Shown here in pieces: positions 42,437 to 52,099 of a DNA stretch of 64,000 bases. The notes under the pieces are model-generated. The model was given only the letters and a program-made list of their open reading frames with translations. It did no database searches and had not been told where the DNA came from. Made by a program: the position numbers and the translations under genes. Origin of the DNA: Streptomyces liangshanensis (GTDB lineage: Bacteria; Actinomycetota; Actinomycetes; Streptomycetales; Streptomycetaceae); contig NZ_CP050177.1 in NCBI RefSeq assembly GCF_011694815.1, positions 124,001 through 188,000 of the forward strand, given 5' to 3'. The first letter of the stretch is position 1. Every line of letters starts with the position of its first letter.

Positions 42437-42697
42437 CGGCGGTCCGCTCCCGGTGGCGGCCGCAAGGATGCCGCTTTAGTTCACGGTTAAAACTATATGG
42501 GTGGGGCAGCGGTCCGTCCGGGACGGCCGGAGGGCGGACAGCGCTCTCTTCGTATACGACCGGCTGTCCGGCCCCGTGGCCGGGCCTGCCACCCGGCGCC
42601 GGCCGGCGGCCCCGCGCACTGACCCTTTGGAAGGAAGATCCGGTGTCGGTCCGCCGGTTCCCCCGCCCTCGGGCACCGCTGCGCTTGTATGGGGCAA

Positions 42698-43843
42698 ATG
42701 GACCACATCACGTTCCTCGTGGCAATGGTGATCGTGACGGCGCTCGCGTTCGACTTCACCAACGGATTCCACGACACCGCGAACGCGATGGCCACGTCCA
42801 TCGCCACAAAAGCCCTGCGCCCCAAGGTCGCGGTCCTCATCAGCGGAGTCCTCAACGTGGTGGGCGCGTTCCTGTCCACGGAGGTCGCGAAGACGATCTC
42901 CGGGGGCATCGTGAACGACAGTCTGGTCACCCCGGGCATGATCTTCGCCGGACTGATCGGCGCCATCCTGTGGAATCTGACGACCTGGCTGCTGGGCCTC
43001 CCCTCCAGCTCCTCGCACGCGCTGTTCGGCGGACTGATCGGCGCGGTGTGGGTGGGCGCGGGGCAGCAGGGCGTGCACTTCGAGAAGGTCGTCGAGAAGA
43101 TCCTCCTTCCGGCCGTGGCCTCCCCGCTCATCGCGGGTGTCGCCGCGCTCGCGGCCACGTACCTCGCCTACCGCCTCACCCGCCGGGGCCGGGAGACCTC
43201 GGTGGACCACGGCTTCCGGCTCGGCCAGATCGCCTCCGCCTCCCTGGTCTCCCTGGCGCACGGCACCAACGACGCGCAGAAGACGATGGGGGTCATCACC
43301 CTCACCCTGATCTCGGCCGGCGCGCTCGCGCCCGATTCCGGGCCGCCGCTGTGGGTGATCGGCTCGGCGGGGCTCGCGATCGGGCTCGGTACGTACCTGG
43401 GCGGCTGGCGGATCATCAGGACGATGGGCAGGGGCCTCACCGACATCCGGGCCCCCCAGGGCTTCGCCGCTGAGTCCTCGGCGACCACCGTCATCCTCAC
43501 CTCCGCGCACCTCGGCTTCGCCCTGTCCACCACCCAGGTCTGCGCCGGGGGCATCCTCGGCGCGGGGCTGGGCCGCCGGCTCGCCCAGGTCCGCTGGGGG
43601 ACGGCCGGGCGCATGGTGATCGCCTGGTGCGTGACCCTGCCCGCCGCCGCGGCCGTCGGGGCGCTCGCCGCGAGTGTGGTGGTGCACGGCGGCACGTTCG
43701 GGATCGTGGTCGTCTCCGTCGTCGCCGCGGCCCTCGCCGCGTTCATCTTCGTCATGTCCCGCCGCACCCCCGTGACCTCCCGCAACGTCAACGACGACCA
43801 CGCCGTGACCGTCCGCCCCGGCCCCGCCAAGGCGAATGTCTGA
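42698..43843 (+). CDS. PiT-family inorganic phosphate transporter
   Basis: Phosphate/proton symporter of 381 aa with about ten helices. The two PiT signature repeats are present: FDFTNGFHDTANAMAT near the start and LAHGTNDAQKTMG (about 190-202). The ATG at 42698 (MDHITF) fits the usual PiT N-terminus; an ATG three codons upstream (42689) is equally open. A small membrane protein follows after about 70 bases. No PhoU-like gene is adjacent. Confidence 0.9.
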   Translation: MDHITFLVAMVIVTALAFDFTNGFHDTANAMATSIATKALRPKVAVLISGVLNVVGAFLSTEVAKTISGGIVNDSLVTPGMIFAGLIGAILWNLTTWLLGLPSSSSHALFGGLIGAVWVGAGQQGVHFEKVVEKILLPAVASPLIAGVAALAATYLAYRLTRRGRETSVDHGFRLGQIASASLVSLAHGTNDAQKTMGVITLTLISAGALAPDSGPPLWVIGSAGLAIGLGTYLGGWRIIRTMGRGLTDIRAPQGFAAESSATTVILTSAHLGFALSTTQVCAGGILGAGLGRRLAQVRWGTAGRMVIAWCVTLPAAAAVGALAASVVVHGGTFGIVVVSVVAAALAAFIFVMSRRTPVTSRNVNDDHAVTVRPGPAKANV

Positions 43844-43865
43844 CCGCCGCTGACCGGCGCGCCCC

Positions 43866-43906
43866 ACGAGACGCATCACGAGACGCATGACGAGACGCAT
43901 GACGAG
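43866..43906 (+). repeat. 12-base tandem repeat, 3.4 copies
   Basis: ACGAGACGCATC, ACGAGACGCATG twice, then a partial unit, between the PiT stop and the next gene. The last partial unit runs into the GAGGAGG ribosome site. Copy number may vary between strains by slippage. Confidence 0.85.
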
Positions 43907-43914
43907 GAGGAGCT

Positions 43915-44193
43915 ATGGACCTGCACTGGAGCTCGCTGGGTGAGGTCGCCGTGGTCAGCATCGGCGCCACGGTCGGCGTCGTGATCGTCTTCTCACTGGG
44001 GGTACGGGCGCTGGCCACGCGGGAGGAGGACGGCGGGCCGGCGCGGCCGCACCCGCGACCGGGCGGCGGGAGCACGGCGTACGGGGCGCGCCGGCCGGGA
44101 GCCCCGGCGATGGCCGTCGCCGGGGTGTGCTTCCTCGCGTGTGCCGTGGCCGTGCTCTACGGGCTGTACCTGATCGTCCCGCAGTTCCACTGA
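43915..44193 (+). CDS. small two-helix membrane protein linked to PiT gene
   Basis: Protein of 92 aa. Two hydrophobic helices (about 10-32 and 65-87) are joined by a charged, Pro/Gly-rich loop. GAGGAGG precedes the ATG at ideal spacing. It follows the PiT gene and is probably co-transcribed; I have seen similar small proteins after PiT genes in Streptomyces, but no function is known. Confidence 0.75.
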   Translation: MDLHWSSLGEVAVVSIGATVGVVIVFSLGVRALATREEDGGPARPHPRPGGGSTAYGARRPGAPAMAVAGVCFLACAVAVLYGLYLIVPQFH

Positions 44194-44196
44194 CCC

Positions 44197-44236
44197 CGGT
44201 CCTGACAGGGCGCCGCCGGTCCTGACAGGGCGCCGC
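44197..44236. repeat. exact 20-base tandem duplication between convergent genes
   Basis: The 20-base unit CGGTCCTGACAGGGCGCCGC occurs twice head to tail (44197-44216, 44217-44236). The second copy abuts the stop codon of the leftward gene. It fills the whole intergenic space and looks like a recent micro-duplication. Confidence 0.9.
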
Positions 44237-45783
44237 TACCTCATCGCCGCGCAGATCCGCAGCCCCTCGGGGGACGCGCACGGCAGGTGCCCGTGCGTAC
44301 GGACGACGTCCTGGCCGCTGCCCCGCATCAGGTAGTTGAGGAAGCTGGAGACGAGCGAGTCGGCCGGCGGGTCGCCGTACGTGTACGCGTACTCGATCTC
44401 GCGGTACGGGTACGCGCTGTCCGCGATCGCGTCCACGGACGCGGTCCGCCCGTCGAGTCCGAGCGGGTGGAGGCCCTTGGGGGTGGATCCGGAGCGCAGG
44501 TCGGTGTACCCGATCGCGCCCGGCGTGCCCGCGACCGTGGTCAGGACCCGGTCGGTGCTGTCGAGTTCGCAGCGGAAGACCTTGGCCGTGACGTCGTCCT
44601 TGTGACGGCAGTCGGTGGAGGAGTCCGCCTGTTCGAAGGCGCCGAGCACCCGGCGCTGGAAGATGTCGCGGGTGCCGGACCCGGAGTTGCGGCTCACCAG
44701 GACGATCGGCAGGTCGGGGCCCCGTACCCCGTCGGTGCCGCGGAGCTGGTCCCAGTTCGCCACGTCCCCGCGGTAGAGACGGCGCACGTCCGCGGTCGAG
44801 AGGTTCTTCAGCGGCACGCTGTCGTTCACCACGAGGGTGAAGACGGAGACCGCGACCCGGTTCTCCCGCAGCCGGGGAAAGCCGGTCGTCTTGGGACCGT
44901 CGGACAGGGCGATCAGGGCGGGCGAACCGCCCTTCGCGGCGGCGCCGCGCTCGTCCAGCTCCCTGACCCCGTCGCGGCTGCTGCGGGCGTCGACGGTGAC
45001 CTGGGAACCCGCGCAGTCCTTCTCGTACTTGGCCGCCAGTTCCTCGGCGACCGGCGCGAAGGCGGTCGATCCGGTGATGGTCAGGGTGCCCCGCGCACAG
45101 CCCATCGGCGGCGGGGAGTCGTCCCGCACGACGATGATCGACGCGAGGATGACCACGCACACGGTCAGCAGCACGGTGATCATGCTGGAGGCCCGGCTGA
45201 ACAGCGGCGGGGTGTCGTCGGGCGTGGTGCTGCGGTTCAGGGCAACGTTCCCGTCCCGGAGCCCTCCCGCGACCCGGATCGGGTCGCCGACCGCCCCGCC
45301 GGTGAGCAGGACGAGCAGTTTGAAGTGCCGGCCCCGGTTGAGGGGGACGCGCGGGAGGTAGACGGTGTCGTCGGCGTGCCGCAGCCCGGCGGCCGGGGTG
45401 AAGTGGTCCAGCAGGTGTTCCTCGCCCGGCGGGGTGGTGACCGCCAGGCCGTGGATCGTCCGGGAGGTGAACACCGCGGTCAGGCCGTGCGGCTCCCGCC
45501 CGGTGTAGTCGCCGTCGCCGATGCTCTGCGAGCCGTCGTTCTCGATGCGCAGCAGGACGAGGGTGGCGTCGGACAGGTGCGGGTTGTCCTGGAAGAACCC
45601 GAGCCGTACGCCGGCCCGGCCGGTGCGCTCGGCGCTGCTGACCGGGGTGTCGAGCTGGATGCGGTAGCCGATGCGCCGGTGGGCGGGGACGCGGCGCTCG
45701 AACCAGAGGACGCCCAGTGAGGCGAGGATGCCGAGCAGCGCCGTGCCGAGGGCGACGACGTTCTCCGTACTGAGCCACTCCAC
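44236..45783 (-). CDS. membrane-anchored PstS-like substrate-binding protein
   Basis: Protein of 515 aa with unusual build. Helix 1 (about 9-28), a soluble domain (about 35-210) and helix 2 (about 228-248) are followed by a PBP-like phosphate-binding domain (about 260-515). The latter has ITGSTAFAPVAEEL, the SRNSGSGTRDIFQRRVLG segment and the GAIGYTDL motif of PstS. It has no signal peptide or lipobox. If the PBP is outside, the first domain is cytosolic, as in a sensor. The GTG at 45783 follows a G-rich tract; the frame is open further up. It is convergent to the phosphate transporter pair. Confidence 0.8.
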   Translation of the reverse strand: MEWLSTENVVALGTALLGILASLGVLWFERRVPAHRRIGYRIQLDTPVSSAERTGRAGVRLGFFQDNPHLSDATLVLLRIENDGSQSIGDGDYTGREPHGLTAVFTSRTIHGLAVTTPPGEEHLLDHFTPAAGLRHADDTVYLPRVPLNRGRHFKLLVLLTGGAVGDPIRVAGGLRDGNVALNRSTTPDDTPPLFSRASSMITVLLTVCVVILASIIVVRDDSPPPMGCARGTLTITGSTAFAPVAEELAAKYEKDCAGSQVTVDARSSRDGVRELDERGAAAKGGSPALIALSDGPKTTGFPRLRENRVAVSVFTLVVNDSVPLKNLSTADVRRLYRGDVANWDQLRGTDGVRGPDLPIVLVSRNSGSGTRDIFQRRVLGAFEQADSSTDCRHKDDVTAKVFRCELDSTDRVLTTVAGTPGAIGYTDLRSGSTPKGLHPLGLDGRTASVDAIADSAYPYREIEYAYTYGDPPADSLVSSFLNYLMRGSGQDVVRTHGHLPCASPEGLRICAAMR

Positions 45784-45958
45784 GGTCCCCAGGCCCCCCT
45801 GAACACGCGACCCGCACACCCCGCCGGTCCGGATCGTCCGGTCACCGTACGGGGGGCGGGGGCGGCGGACGGCCGGTTTCACCGGCGCGTGCGCAGCTGT
45901 TCGTCCAGGGTTCAACAGCCGGGGCGGGGCCGGGCGCGGCGGGGGTCGTGCGGGGCGG

Positions 45959-46798
45959 TCAGAACTCCTCGTGGTGGTCCGGGTCGCCGCCGATCCTGTG
46001 ACGCGGGCCGGACTGGATCCGGGCGATCTCGTCCTCGGTCAGCTCGAACCCGAAGAGGTCGAGGTTCTGTCGCCGGCGCTCGGGACTGCCCGACTTGGGG
46101 ATCGGTACGGCGCCCAGCTGGAGGTGCCAGCGGAGCACGACCTGTCCCGGTGTGACCCCATGCGCCTCGGCGATCGCGCCGATCGCGGGGTCGTCGAGCA
46201 GGCCGGTGCCGTGGCCGAGCGGGGTCCAGCTCTCCGTACGGATCCCCTTGGCCTCGTGCACGGCGCGCAACTCCTCCTGCGGGAGCAGGGGATGCATCTC
46301 GATCTGGTTGACCGAGGGCAGGACGCCCGTCTCCGCCTCCAGGCGGTCGAGGTGCGCGGCGGTGAAGTTGGAGACGCCGATGGAGGCCACCAGCCCGTCG
46401 TCGCGGAGTTTGATCATCGCCTTCCAGGAGGCGACGTACTGGTCCACGCGCGGCAGCGGCCAGTGGATGAGGTACAGGCCGACGCGGTCCAGGCCCAGGG
46501 CGCGGCGCGACTCCTCGAACGAGCGGAGCGTCTCCTCGTAGCCCTGGTGGCGGCCCGGGAGCTTGGTCGTGACGACGATGTCCCCGACGGGTACGCCGGA
46601 CCGCGCGATGCCCCGCCCGACGCTCGCCTCGTTGCCGTAGTTGACCGCCGTGTCGACCAGCCGGTAGCCCAGCTCCAGGGCTCCGGCGACAGCCGTCTCC
46701 GCCTCGCCGTCCTTGAGCGGATAGGTCCCGAGGCCGACGGCGGGCAGTTCGGTGCCGTCGTTGAGGGTGTGCGCCGGGGCGGTGCCGATACCTGTCAC
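45959..46798 (-). CDS. aldo/keto reductase
   Basis: NADPH-dependent reductase of 279 aa, AKR5 type (2,5-diketo-gluconate reductase-like). The tetrad is seen as Asp and Tyr in LVDTAVNYGNE, Lys in TTKLPG and His in LIHWPLP. The cofactor segment is VPIPKSGSPERRRQN. The GTG start at 46798 overlaps the FAD oxidoreductase stop (GTGA), so the two are co-translated. Substrate unknown. Confidence 0.92.
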   Translation of the reverse strand: MTGIGTAPAHTLNDGTELPAVGLGTYPLKDGEAETAVAGALELGYRLVDTAVNYGNEASVGRGIARSGVPVGDIVVTTKLPGRHQGYEETLRSFEESRRALGLDRVGLYLIHWPLPRVDQYVASWKAMIKLRDDGLVASIGVSNFTAAHLDRLEAETGVLPSVNQIEMHPLLPQEELRAVHEAKGIRTESWTPLGHGTGLLDDPAIGAIAEAHGVTPGQVVLRWHLQLGAVPIPKSGSPERRRQNLDLFGFELTEDEIARIQSGPRHRIGGDPDHHEEF

Positions 46799-48093
46799 TG
46801 GCTTTCCCTTCGTCCTGCCGGGGGCGGGTCCTGCGGTGCGTCCGCCGCGCCCCGGGCGGTGTCCGCCAGGACCTCGCGGGCCGCGCGGGCCCCCGAGGCC
46901 AGGGCACCTTGTACGGAGCCGGTGGCCCGGTGGTCACCGCACACGTACCGCCCGGGGCCGGTCCTGGCCGGCCGGGACAGCGGCCAGGGCGGGGGCATGG
47001 CGGGCAGGGCGTCCTCGATCGTGTAGGTGGCGAGTGGTTCCCACTCGTCGGTGTGTTCACCGTACGCGTCGGCCAGAGCGGCGCGGAGCGCGGTCTCCCG
47101 TCCGGGGAGGTCGGGCCCGAGGACGGAGCTGGAGACCAGGGACCGGCCGGCGGGCGCGTAACCGGGCACGGCCTCACTGATCACACAGGTGTTGAGGAAG
47201 CGGCGGCGGGTGTCGACCACGAGGGTCGCCTCGCGCAGGGGCGGGGCGAGGGCCGCGTGGTAGTAGGTGGTGACCGTGCGGGTGTCGGGCACGTCGAGGC
47301 CCGGCAGGAGGCGCGCCGCCGCGCGGGGGCCCGTCGCCACCACGACGGCGCCGGCCGGCCACTCCGTACCGTCCTCGCAGCGGACGCCGTCGTCCGTCAG
47401 CTCGGCGACCGGCGTCTCCAGGCGGACGGTGTCCGGCGGCAGGCCGTCCGCGAGCTGGGCGGGTACGGCCCCGATGCCGTCGCCGGGCAGGCAGAGCGTG
47501 CCGCGCAGCATGCTGCGCCAGACGAGGTGGAAGAAGCGCGAGGAGGTCTCCAGCTCGTCCTCCAGGAACACACCGGAGAGGAAGGGGCGGAAGAACCGCT
47601 CGACGAGTTCGGGCGAGATGCCCGCGTCGGCGAGGGCCGTGAGGGTCGTGCGGTCCGGCTGCCGTTTCAGTCCGGCGACGGGCCCGAGCATGTCACGGGC
47701 GGTCAGGAGGCCGAGCGCCAGCAGGTCACGGCCGGGGGCGAGCCGCCCCGCCAGCAGGCCGGCCGCCGCGCCGGGCTGCCGGGTGGGGTCGGTGAAGCGC
47801 AGGACGCTGTCCTCGGTCCGTACGAGCGCGCCCGGGGTGAACGGCCGCAGGCGCAGGCCGCGCAGGTCGATGCGGCGTTTCACCTGGGGGTAGGCGGTGT
47901 TGAACACCTGGAAGCCGCGGTCGAGGAGGAAGCCGTCGTGCCGGTCGGTGCGCATCCGGCCGCCCACGGCGTCGGCGGCCTCCAGGACGCGCACCGTCCG
48001 GCCCGCCCCGATCAGGTCGGCGGCGCAGGCCAGGCCCGCCATCCCGGCTCCGATCACCACCACGTCGGTCCGGCGCCGCTGGTTGTCCGGCAC
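46795..48093 (-). CDS. FAD-dependent amine oxidase-type oxidoreductase
   Basis: Flavoprotein of 432 aa. The N-terminal dinucleotide fold is VVVIGAGMAGLACAADL (about 11-27), with the second motif VGGRMRTDRHDGFLLDRGFQ. The C-terminal flavin motif is YVCGDHRATGSVQGALASG. It belongs to the protoporphyrinogen oxidase/phytoene desaturase-like group. The GTG at 48093 has GAAGGGCGGG upstream. Coupled to the aldo/keto reductase. Role unknown; no carotenoid or heme genes are near. Confidence 0.86.
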   Translation of the reverse strand: MPDNQRRRTDVVVIGAGMAGLACAADLIGAGRTVRVLEAADAVGGRMRTDRHDGFLLDRGFQVFNTAYPQVKRRIDLRGLRLRPFTPGALVRTEDSVLRFTDPTRQPGAAAGLLAGRLAPGRDLLALGLLTARDMLGPVAGLKRQPDRTTLTALADAGISPELVERFFRPFLSGVFLEDELETSSRFFHLVWRSMLRGTLCLPGDGIGAVPAQLADGLPPDTVRLETPVAELTDDGVRCEDGTEWPAGAVVVATGPRAAARLLPGLDVPDTRTVTTYYHAALAPPLREATLVVDTRRRFLNTCVISEAVPGYAPAGRSLVSSSVLGPDLPGRETALRAALADAYGEHTDEWEPLATYTIEDALPAMPPPWPLSRPARTGPGRYVCGDHRATGSVQGALASGARAAREVLADTARGAADAPQDPPPAGRRESQ

Positions 48094-48275
48094 GTGAGTC
48101 CCGCCCTTCGTTCCGCGTCTCGTCCGCGTCTCCCGCCCGGCGGGCTCGCGCTGTCGCCGGGCGCCGTCCGTCCCGATGGTGTCAGGCGGGAGCGGGGGCG
48201 GCGGCGCGCCGCGTGGGGCCGGACGGGTGGCGGTGGCGCGTGGCCGGGGCGGGGCGCGTCCGGTCCCGGACGCGC

Positions 48276-48314
48276 CGCCGCCGGGCGGCCCGTGGATCGG
48301 GCCGCCCGGCGGCG
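48276..48314 (-). terminator. terminator of the S53 protease gene
   Basis: A perfect 17-base stem (48276-48292 with 48298-48314) with the loop TGGAT, 30 bases downstream of the protease stop on the minus strand. No T-tract. Confidence 0.8.
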
Positions 48315-48343
48315 GGGGAACAGGTGGTGCGTGCGTGGTGCGG

Positions 48344-50293
48344 TCAGCGGTGGCGGTACGAGTTCACGTAGCCGCCCGCCGGGGTGCCGACGCCCGTCAC
48401 GTCGTCGTAGCCGACGACGGCGGACAGCGAGCTGTCCTTGCCGAGGCTGCGGAGCGAGGTGAGGATGCCGTCACCGCTGTCGGTGCTGTTGGCGAAGTCG
48501 TTCCGCACGACGGCCAGTCCACGCCCCTGGCCCAGCGGGGTGTCGGTCACGTCGTGGTAGGCGGACGTGCCGTACCGCTGGTAGATGGCCGGGTTGGCGA
48601 AGCCGATCGGGACGCCGTGCCTGGCCTGCTGGGCGAGGGCCTGGACACCCGCGATGACGGGGGCGGCCAGGGACGTACCGCCGATGCGGTACTGGTCGTA
48701 GCCCTGGGTGCCGTCGGGCAGGGTCTGGGTCTGGCCCACCAGGAAGCCGGTGTTCGGGTCGGCGACCGCCGCGATGTCGGGGATGGTCCGCATCGGGGTG
48801 GTGCTGTTGGCCTTGGCGAGCGCGCCCGGGACGACACCCCGCTGGTAGAACGGCTGCGGCACGGTCACGCTGGTGCCGCCGCCGGCGCCGGAGGTGTAGG
48901 CGCCGGGGAAGTCCGTCCAGCTCTTGCCGTCGGCGGACAGGCTCGCCTTGTAGGTGCCCCAGCCCGTCTCCCACTGGTAGTTGTTCTTCTTGCCGACGGC
49001 CAGCGACGTACCGCCGACGGCCGTCACCCACGCCGAGTTGACGGGCATGTCGACCTGCTTCGTACCGGTCGAGACGACGTTGTCGCCGTCGTCACCGGAG
49101 GAGAAGTAGAAGCCGATGCCCTCGACGGCGCCCGTCTGGAACACCTGGTCGTAGGCGGCGGCCGACGCCGTGGTCTCGTTGGACTCCAGGTCGCCCCAGG
49201 AGTTGGAGACGATGTCGGCGAGCCGGCCGTCGACCACCTTGCCGAGCGAGTCCAGGAGGTCGTCGTCGAGGCAGGAGGCGCCGCCGACGTAGACGATGTC
49301 CGCGTCGGGCGCGACCGCGTGCACGGCCTCGACGTCGAGGGTCTCCTCGCCGTACCAGCCCGCCGCGTCGCACTCGACCGTGCTGTTGTAGTCGGCCGGG
49401 AGCACCTGGGACAGCTGCCCCTTGCCGTACTTCTTGTCGCCGTTGCGCTTGGCGTACGTGGCCGCGTCCTGGGCGATCGTCGGCGAGGCGTACGCGTCGG
49501 TGATGGCGACGGTCACGCCCTTGCCGGTGAAGTCCTTCGCGCCGTAGGCCGCACGCAGCTGGGTGCCGGTGTAGCCCTTGATCGCGTACGAGGCCTTCGA
49601 ACCGTACGCCGACGGCAGCGACTTGTTCGTGTTCGACCCGAAGTAGGTCGAGAACGGACCGGCGTTGCGGAACACGGCGTCCGGGGGCGGCAGCGTGTCG
49701 TCGTGGCTCGCCTTGTGGGGCGCGTTGTCGAGCCCGGTGACGGTGAGGACCGCGCCGTCCAGCGAGTCGGGCACCGAGGGGGTGGCGTCCGGGGCGCGGT
49801 AGGTGTGGCCGCCCTTGGCGTAGTTGTGGAGCTGCGTGGAGAAGGCCTTCTCCACGGCGGCGGTGTCGCCGGTGACCGTGAGGTAGTGCGCGTTGGCGCC
49901 CGTCACCTTGAGCCCGGCGGACCTGAGCCAGGCGGTGACGCGCGCGACCTGGTCCGCGGTCGGGCCGAAGCGCGCGGCGGCCTGCTTCGCGCTGAGGTAC
50001 TTCCCGTACGAGGCGGAGGAGGGGTCGGACACCTCCTGGGCGAGCCGGGCGAGGCCCGCGCTGTCCCGTCCCGCGAGGTACACGCGGGCGGTGACCTTGT
50101 TCGCGTCGGGGGTGCTCCCCCGGTCCGCCTTCTGCGTCGCCCAGAGCGGCTTGGTGCCGTGGAGCGTGTCCCGTCCGGCGGGGCCGGTGTCGGCACCCGC
50201 GGACTGGACGCCGAGTGCGAGAGCGCCGGCGACGAGCGGCAGAGTCGCCGCCCAGGCGAGTCCGGCGCGCAGGCGCGGTCGGCTGGATCTCAT
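48344..50293 (-). CDS. secreted S53 (sedolisin/kumamolisin) peptidase
   Basis: Secreted serine-carboxyl protease of 649 aa. Signal peptide 1-34 and an activation prodomain (about 45-195; SYGKYLSAKQAAARFGPT is the typical pro-region) precede the catalytic domain. Glu and Asp of the triad are in GEETLDVEAVHAV, the oxyanion Asp in SSGDDGDNV and the Ser in GGTSLAAP. Calcium-site features near the end (GVGTPAGGYV). The ATG at 50293 follows GGGGG; upstream in-frame codons look non-coding. It has its own terminator. Confidence 0.93.
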   Translation of the reverse strand: MRSSRPRLRAGLAWAATLPLVAGALALGVQSAGADTGPAGRDTLHGTKPLWATQKADRGSTPDANKVTARVYLAGRDSAGLARLAQEVSDPSSASYGKYLSAKQAAARFGPTADQVARVTAWLRSAGLKVTGANAHYLTVTGDTAAVEKAFSTQLHNYAKGGHTYRAPDATPSVPDSLDGAVLTVTGLDNAPHKASHDDTLPPPDAVFRNAGPFSTYFGSNTNKSLPSAYGSKASYAIKGYTGTQLRAAYGAKDFTGKGVTVAITDAYASPTIAQDAATYAKRNGDKKYGKGQLSQVLPADYNSTVECDAAGWYGEETLDVEAVHAVAPDADIVYVGGASCLDDDLLDSLGKVVDGRLADIVSNSWGDLESNETTASAAAYDQVFQTGAVEGIGFYFSSGDDGDNVVSTGTKQVDMPVNSAWVTAVGGTSLAVGKKNNYQWETGWGTYKASLSADGKSWTDFPGAYTSGAGGGTSVTVPQPFYQRGVVPGALAKANSTTPMRTIPDIAAVADPNTGFLVGQTQTLPDGTQGYDQYRIGGTSLAAPVIAGVQALAQQARHGVPIGFANPAIYQRYGTSAYHDVTDTPLGQGRGLAVVRNDFANSTDSGDGILTSLRSLGKDSSLSAVVGYDDVTGVGTPAGGYVNSYRHR

Positions 50294-50489
50294 GTAACCC
50301 CCTGCGTTGTGGGTGGACGCGTGCGGCGGATCCGATAGATGGCCACCACACGCACAAGGAGTCACTCTTCCTATCAACTGTTCATCGGAGGGACATGCGT
50401 TGGCCAAGGCCCGATCAAGCCCGGACCATGTACAGCTCAACCCGGGGACGGGGGCGCGCACCGGACGCCGTGCGCGGGACCGGACGCGG

Positions 50490-50526
50490 CGGCACCGGAC
50501 GACCCGTGGGGGGCCGCCCGGTGCCG
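50490..50526 (-). terminator. hairpin after bglC
   Basis: CGGCACCGG (50490-50498) pairs with CCGGTGCCG (50518-50526) around 19 bases; it is 30 bases downstream of the bglC stop. No T-tract. Confidence 0.5.
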
Positions 50527-50555
50527 TACGACGCGCGGAACGCGAACAGGGGCCG

Positions 50556-52004
50556 CTACGAGGCCGGGTGGAGGGTGCCCGAGCGGGTCAGGCGCCCGTA
50601 CCAGTGCGCGCTGGACTTGGGGATCCGGCGCTGCGTCGCGTAGTCCACGTACACCATGCCGAAGCGCTTGCCGTAGCCGTACGACCATTCGAAGTTGTCG
50701 AGCAGCGACCAGAGGAAGTAGCCGCGGACGTCCGCGCCCGCCTCGATCGCGCGGTGCGCGGCCGCCAGGTGCGCGCGCAGGTAGGCGATCCGCTCCGGGT
50801 CGCGGACCTCGCCGTCGGGGCCCGCGTAGTCGTCGAAGGCCGCGCCGTTCTCGGTGATCATCATCGGCAGGCCGGGGTGCTCGCGCTGGACGCGCAGGAG
50901 CAGTTCGTACAGGCCCTCGGGGTCGATGGTCCAGCCCATGGCGGTCCGCTCCCCCGGCGTCTGGTGGAAGGCGACCTCGTCCGCGCCGGGCCAGGGGCTG
51001 TGCTCGCTGACGCCGTGGCCGTCGGACCGGTGGGCGGCGGGGCCCGTGTGGTGAGAGACCAGGGTCGGGGAGTAGTAGTTGACGCCCAGGAAGTCGAGCG
51101 GCTGGTGGATCAGCTCGGTGTCGCCGTCGTGGACGAACGACCAGTCGGTGACGGAGGCGGTGTCCGCCAGGACGTCGGCCGGGTAGGCCCCTTCGAGCAT
51201 CGGCCCGGTGAAGACCCGGTTCGCGATGCCGTCGATCCGGCGGGCCGCGTCGGTGTCCGCCGGGCTGTCGGTCAGCGGCCGGACGTGGTGCAGGTTCAGG
51301 GTGACGGACACCTGGGCGGTGGCGGGGAGGCGCTCGCGCAGGGCCCGGACCGCGAGGCCGTGGCCGAGGTTGAGGTGGTGGGCGGCGCGCAGGGCGTCGG
51401 CGGGGTCGGTACGGCCGGGGGCGTGCACGCCGGATCCGTACCCGAGGAACGCGCTGCACCAGGGCTCGTTGAGCGTGGTCCAGGTCCCCACCCGGTCCCC
51501 GAGGGCGTCGGCGACGAGGCCCGCGTACTCGGCGAAGCGGTGGGCGGTGTCGCGCTCGGGCCAGCCGCCGGCGTCCTCCAACTCCTGTGGCAGGTCCCAG
51601 TGGTAGAGCGTGACAACGGGCCGGATCCCCTTGTCCAGCAGCCCGTCGGCCAGTTCGCGGTAGAAGTCCAGCCCCTTCGCGGAGGCGGGGCCGCGGCCGC
51701 CCGGCTGGACGCGGGACCAGGACACCGAGAAGCGGTAGGCGCCGACCCCGAGGCCGGCCATGATTTCGATGTCCTCGCGCCAGCGGTGGTAGTGGTCGGT
51801 CGCGATGTCACCGGTGTCGCCGTTGCGCACCTTGCCCGGCGTGCGGGAGTAGACGTCCCAGATGGAGGGTGTCCGGCCGTCGTCCTGCGCGGCGCCCTCG
51901 ATCTGGTAGGCGGCGGTGGCGGTGCCCCAGAGGAAACCGGCCGGGAAGGTCAGGGGAGCCGCTGTTTCCAGGGCTCGCCCGGTGGTGGGTGCTGAGGTGG
52001 CCAC
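50556..52004 (-). CDS. bglC: GH1 beta-glucosidase, BglC type
   Basis: Cytosolic beta-glucosidase of 482 aa that splits imported cellobiose to glucose. GH1 acid/base is Glu180 in TTLNEPW and the nucleophile Glu385 in MITENG; the N-terminal signature [14 protein letters not shown] (about 24-37) is intact. The GTG at 52004 follows GGAAGGA. It ends the cebEFG-bglC unit, 95 bases after cebG. In known ceb clusters BglC also ends the inducer signal by removing cellobiose. Confidence 0.95.
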   Translation of the reverse strand: MATSAPTTGRALETAAPLTFPAGFLWGTATAAYQIEGAAQDDGRTPSIWDVYSRTPGKVRNGDTGDIATDHYHRWREDIEIMAGLGVGAYRFSVSWSRVQPGGRGPASAKGLDFYRELADGLLDKGIRPVVTLYHWDLPQELEDAGGWPERDTAHRFAEYAGLVADALGDRVGTWTTLNEPWCSAFLGYGSGVHAPGRTDPADALRAAHHLNLGHGLAVRALRERLPATAQVSVTLNLHHVRPLTDSPADTDAARRIDGIANRVFTGPMLEGAYPADVLADTASVTDWSFVHDGDTELIHQPLDFLGVNYYSPTLVSHHTGPAAHRSDGHGVSEHSPWPGADEVAFHQTPGERTAMGWTIDPEGLYELLLRVQREHPGLPMMITENGAAFDDYAGPDGEVRDPERIAYLRAHLAAAHRAIEAGADVRGYFLWSLLDNFEWSYGYGKRFGMVYVDYATQRRIPKSSAHWYGRLTRSGTLHPAS

Positions 52005-52099
52005 AAGGGTCCTTCCGCGTGAAGGGGAGTCGGGCGTGTCGAACGGTCAGGAGTAGAAGGAGAAAGGGAGTGCGGTGTCCGGGCGGGGCGGGGGCGTCG

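Larger units (their letters stand above)
42100..42697. other. regulatory intergenic region between dehydrogenase and PiT genes
   Basis: No gene in 598 bases. The left part carries a promoter, a palindrome and an AATTTG-N13-CAAATT inverted repeat (42317-42341) for the leftward operon. The centre has a hairpin at 42404-42436. Near 42479 GTTCACG is followed by an AT-rich run; this resembles a single PHO-box repeat unit, which would suit a phosphate transporter, but no second unit is clear. Confidence 0.6.

Noticed and set aside
42479..42500. PHO box before the PiT gene
   Set aside because: Only one GTTCAC-like unit is present, while PhoP boxes need at least two direct repeats; noted in the intergenic entry but not called.
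43866..43906. Tandem repeats considered as a CRISPR array
   Set aside because: Units are 12 bases with no spacers and sit just before a ribosome site, so this is a simple tandem repeat.
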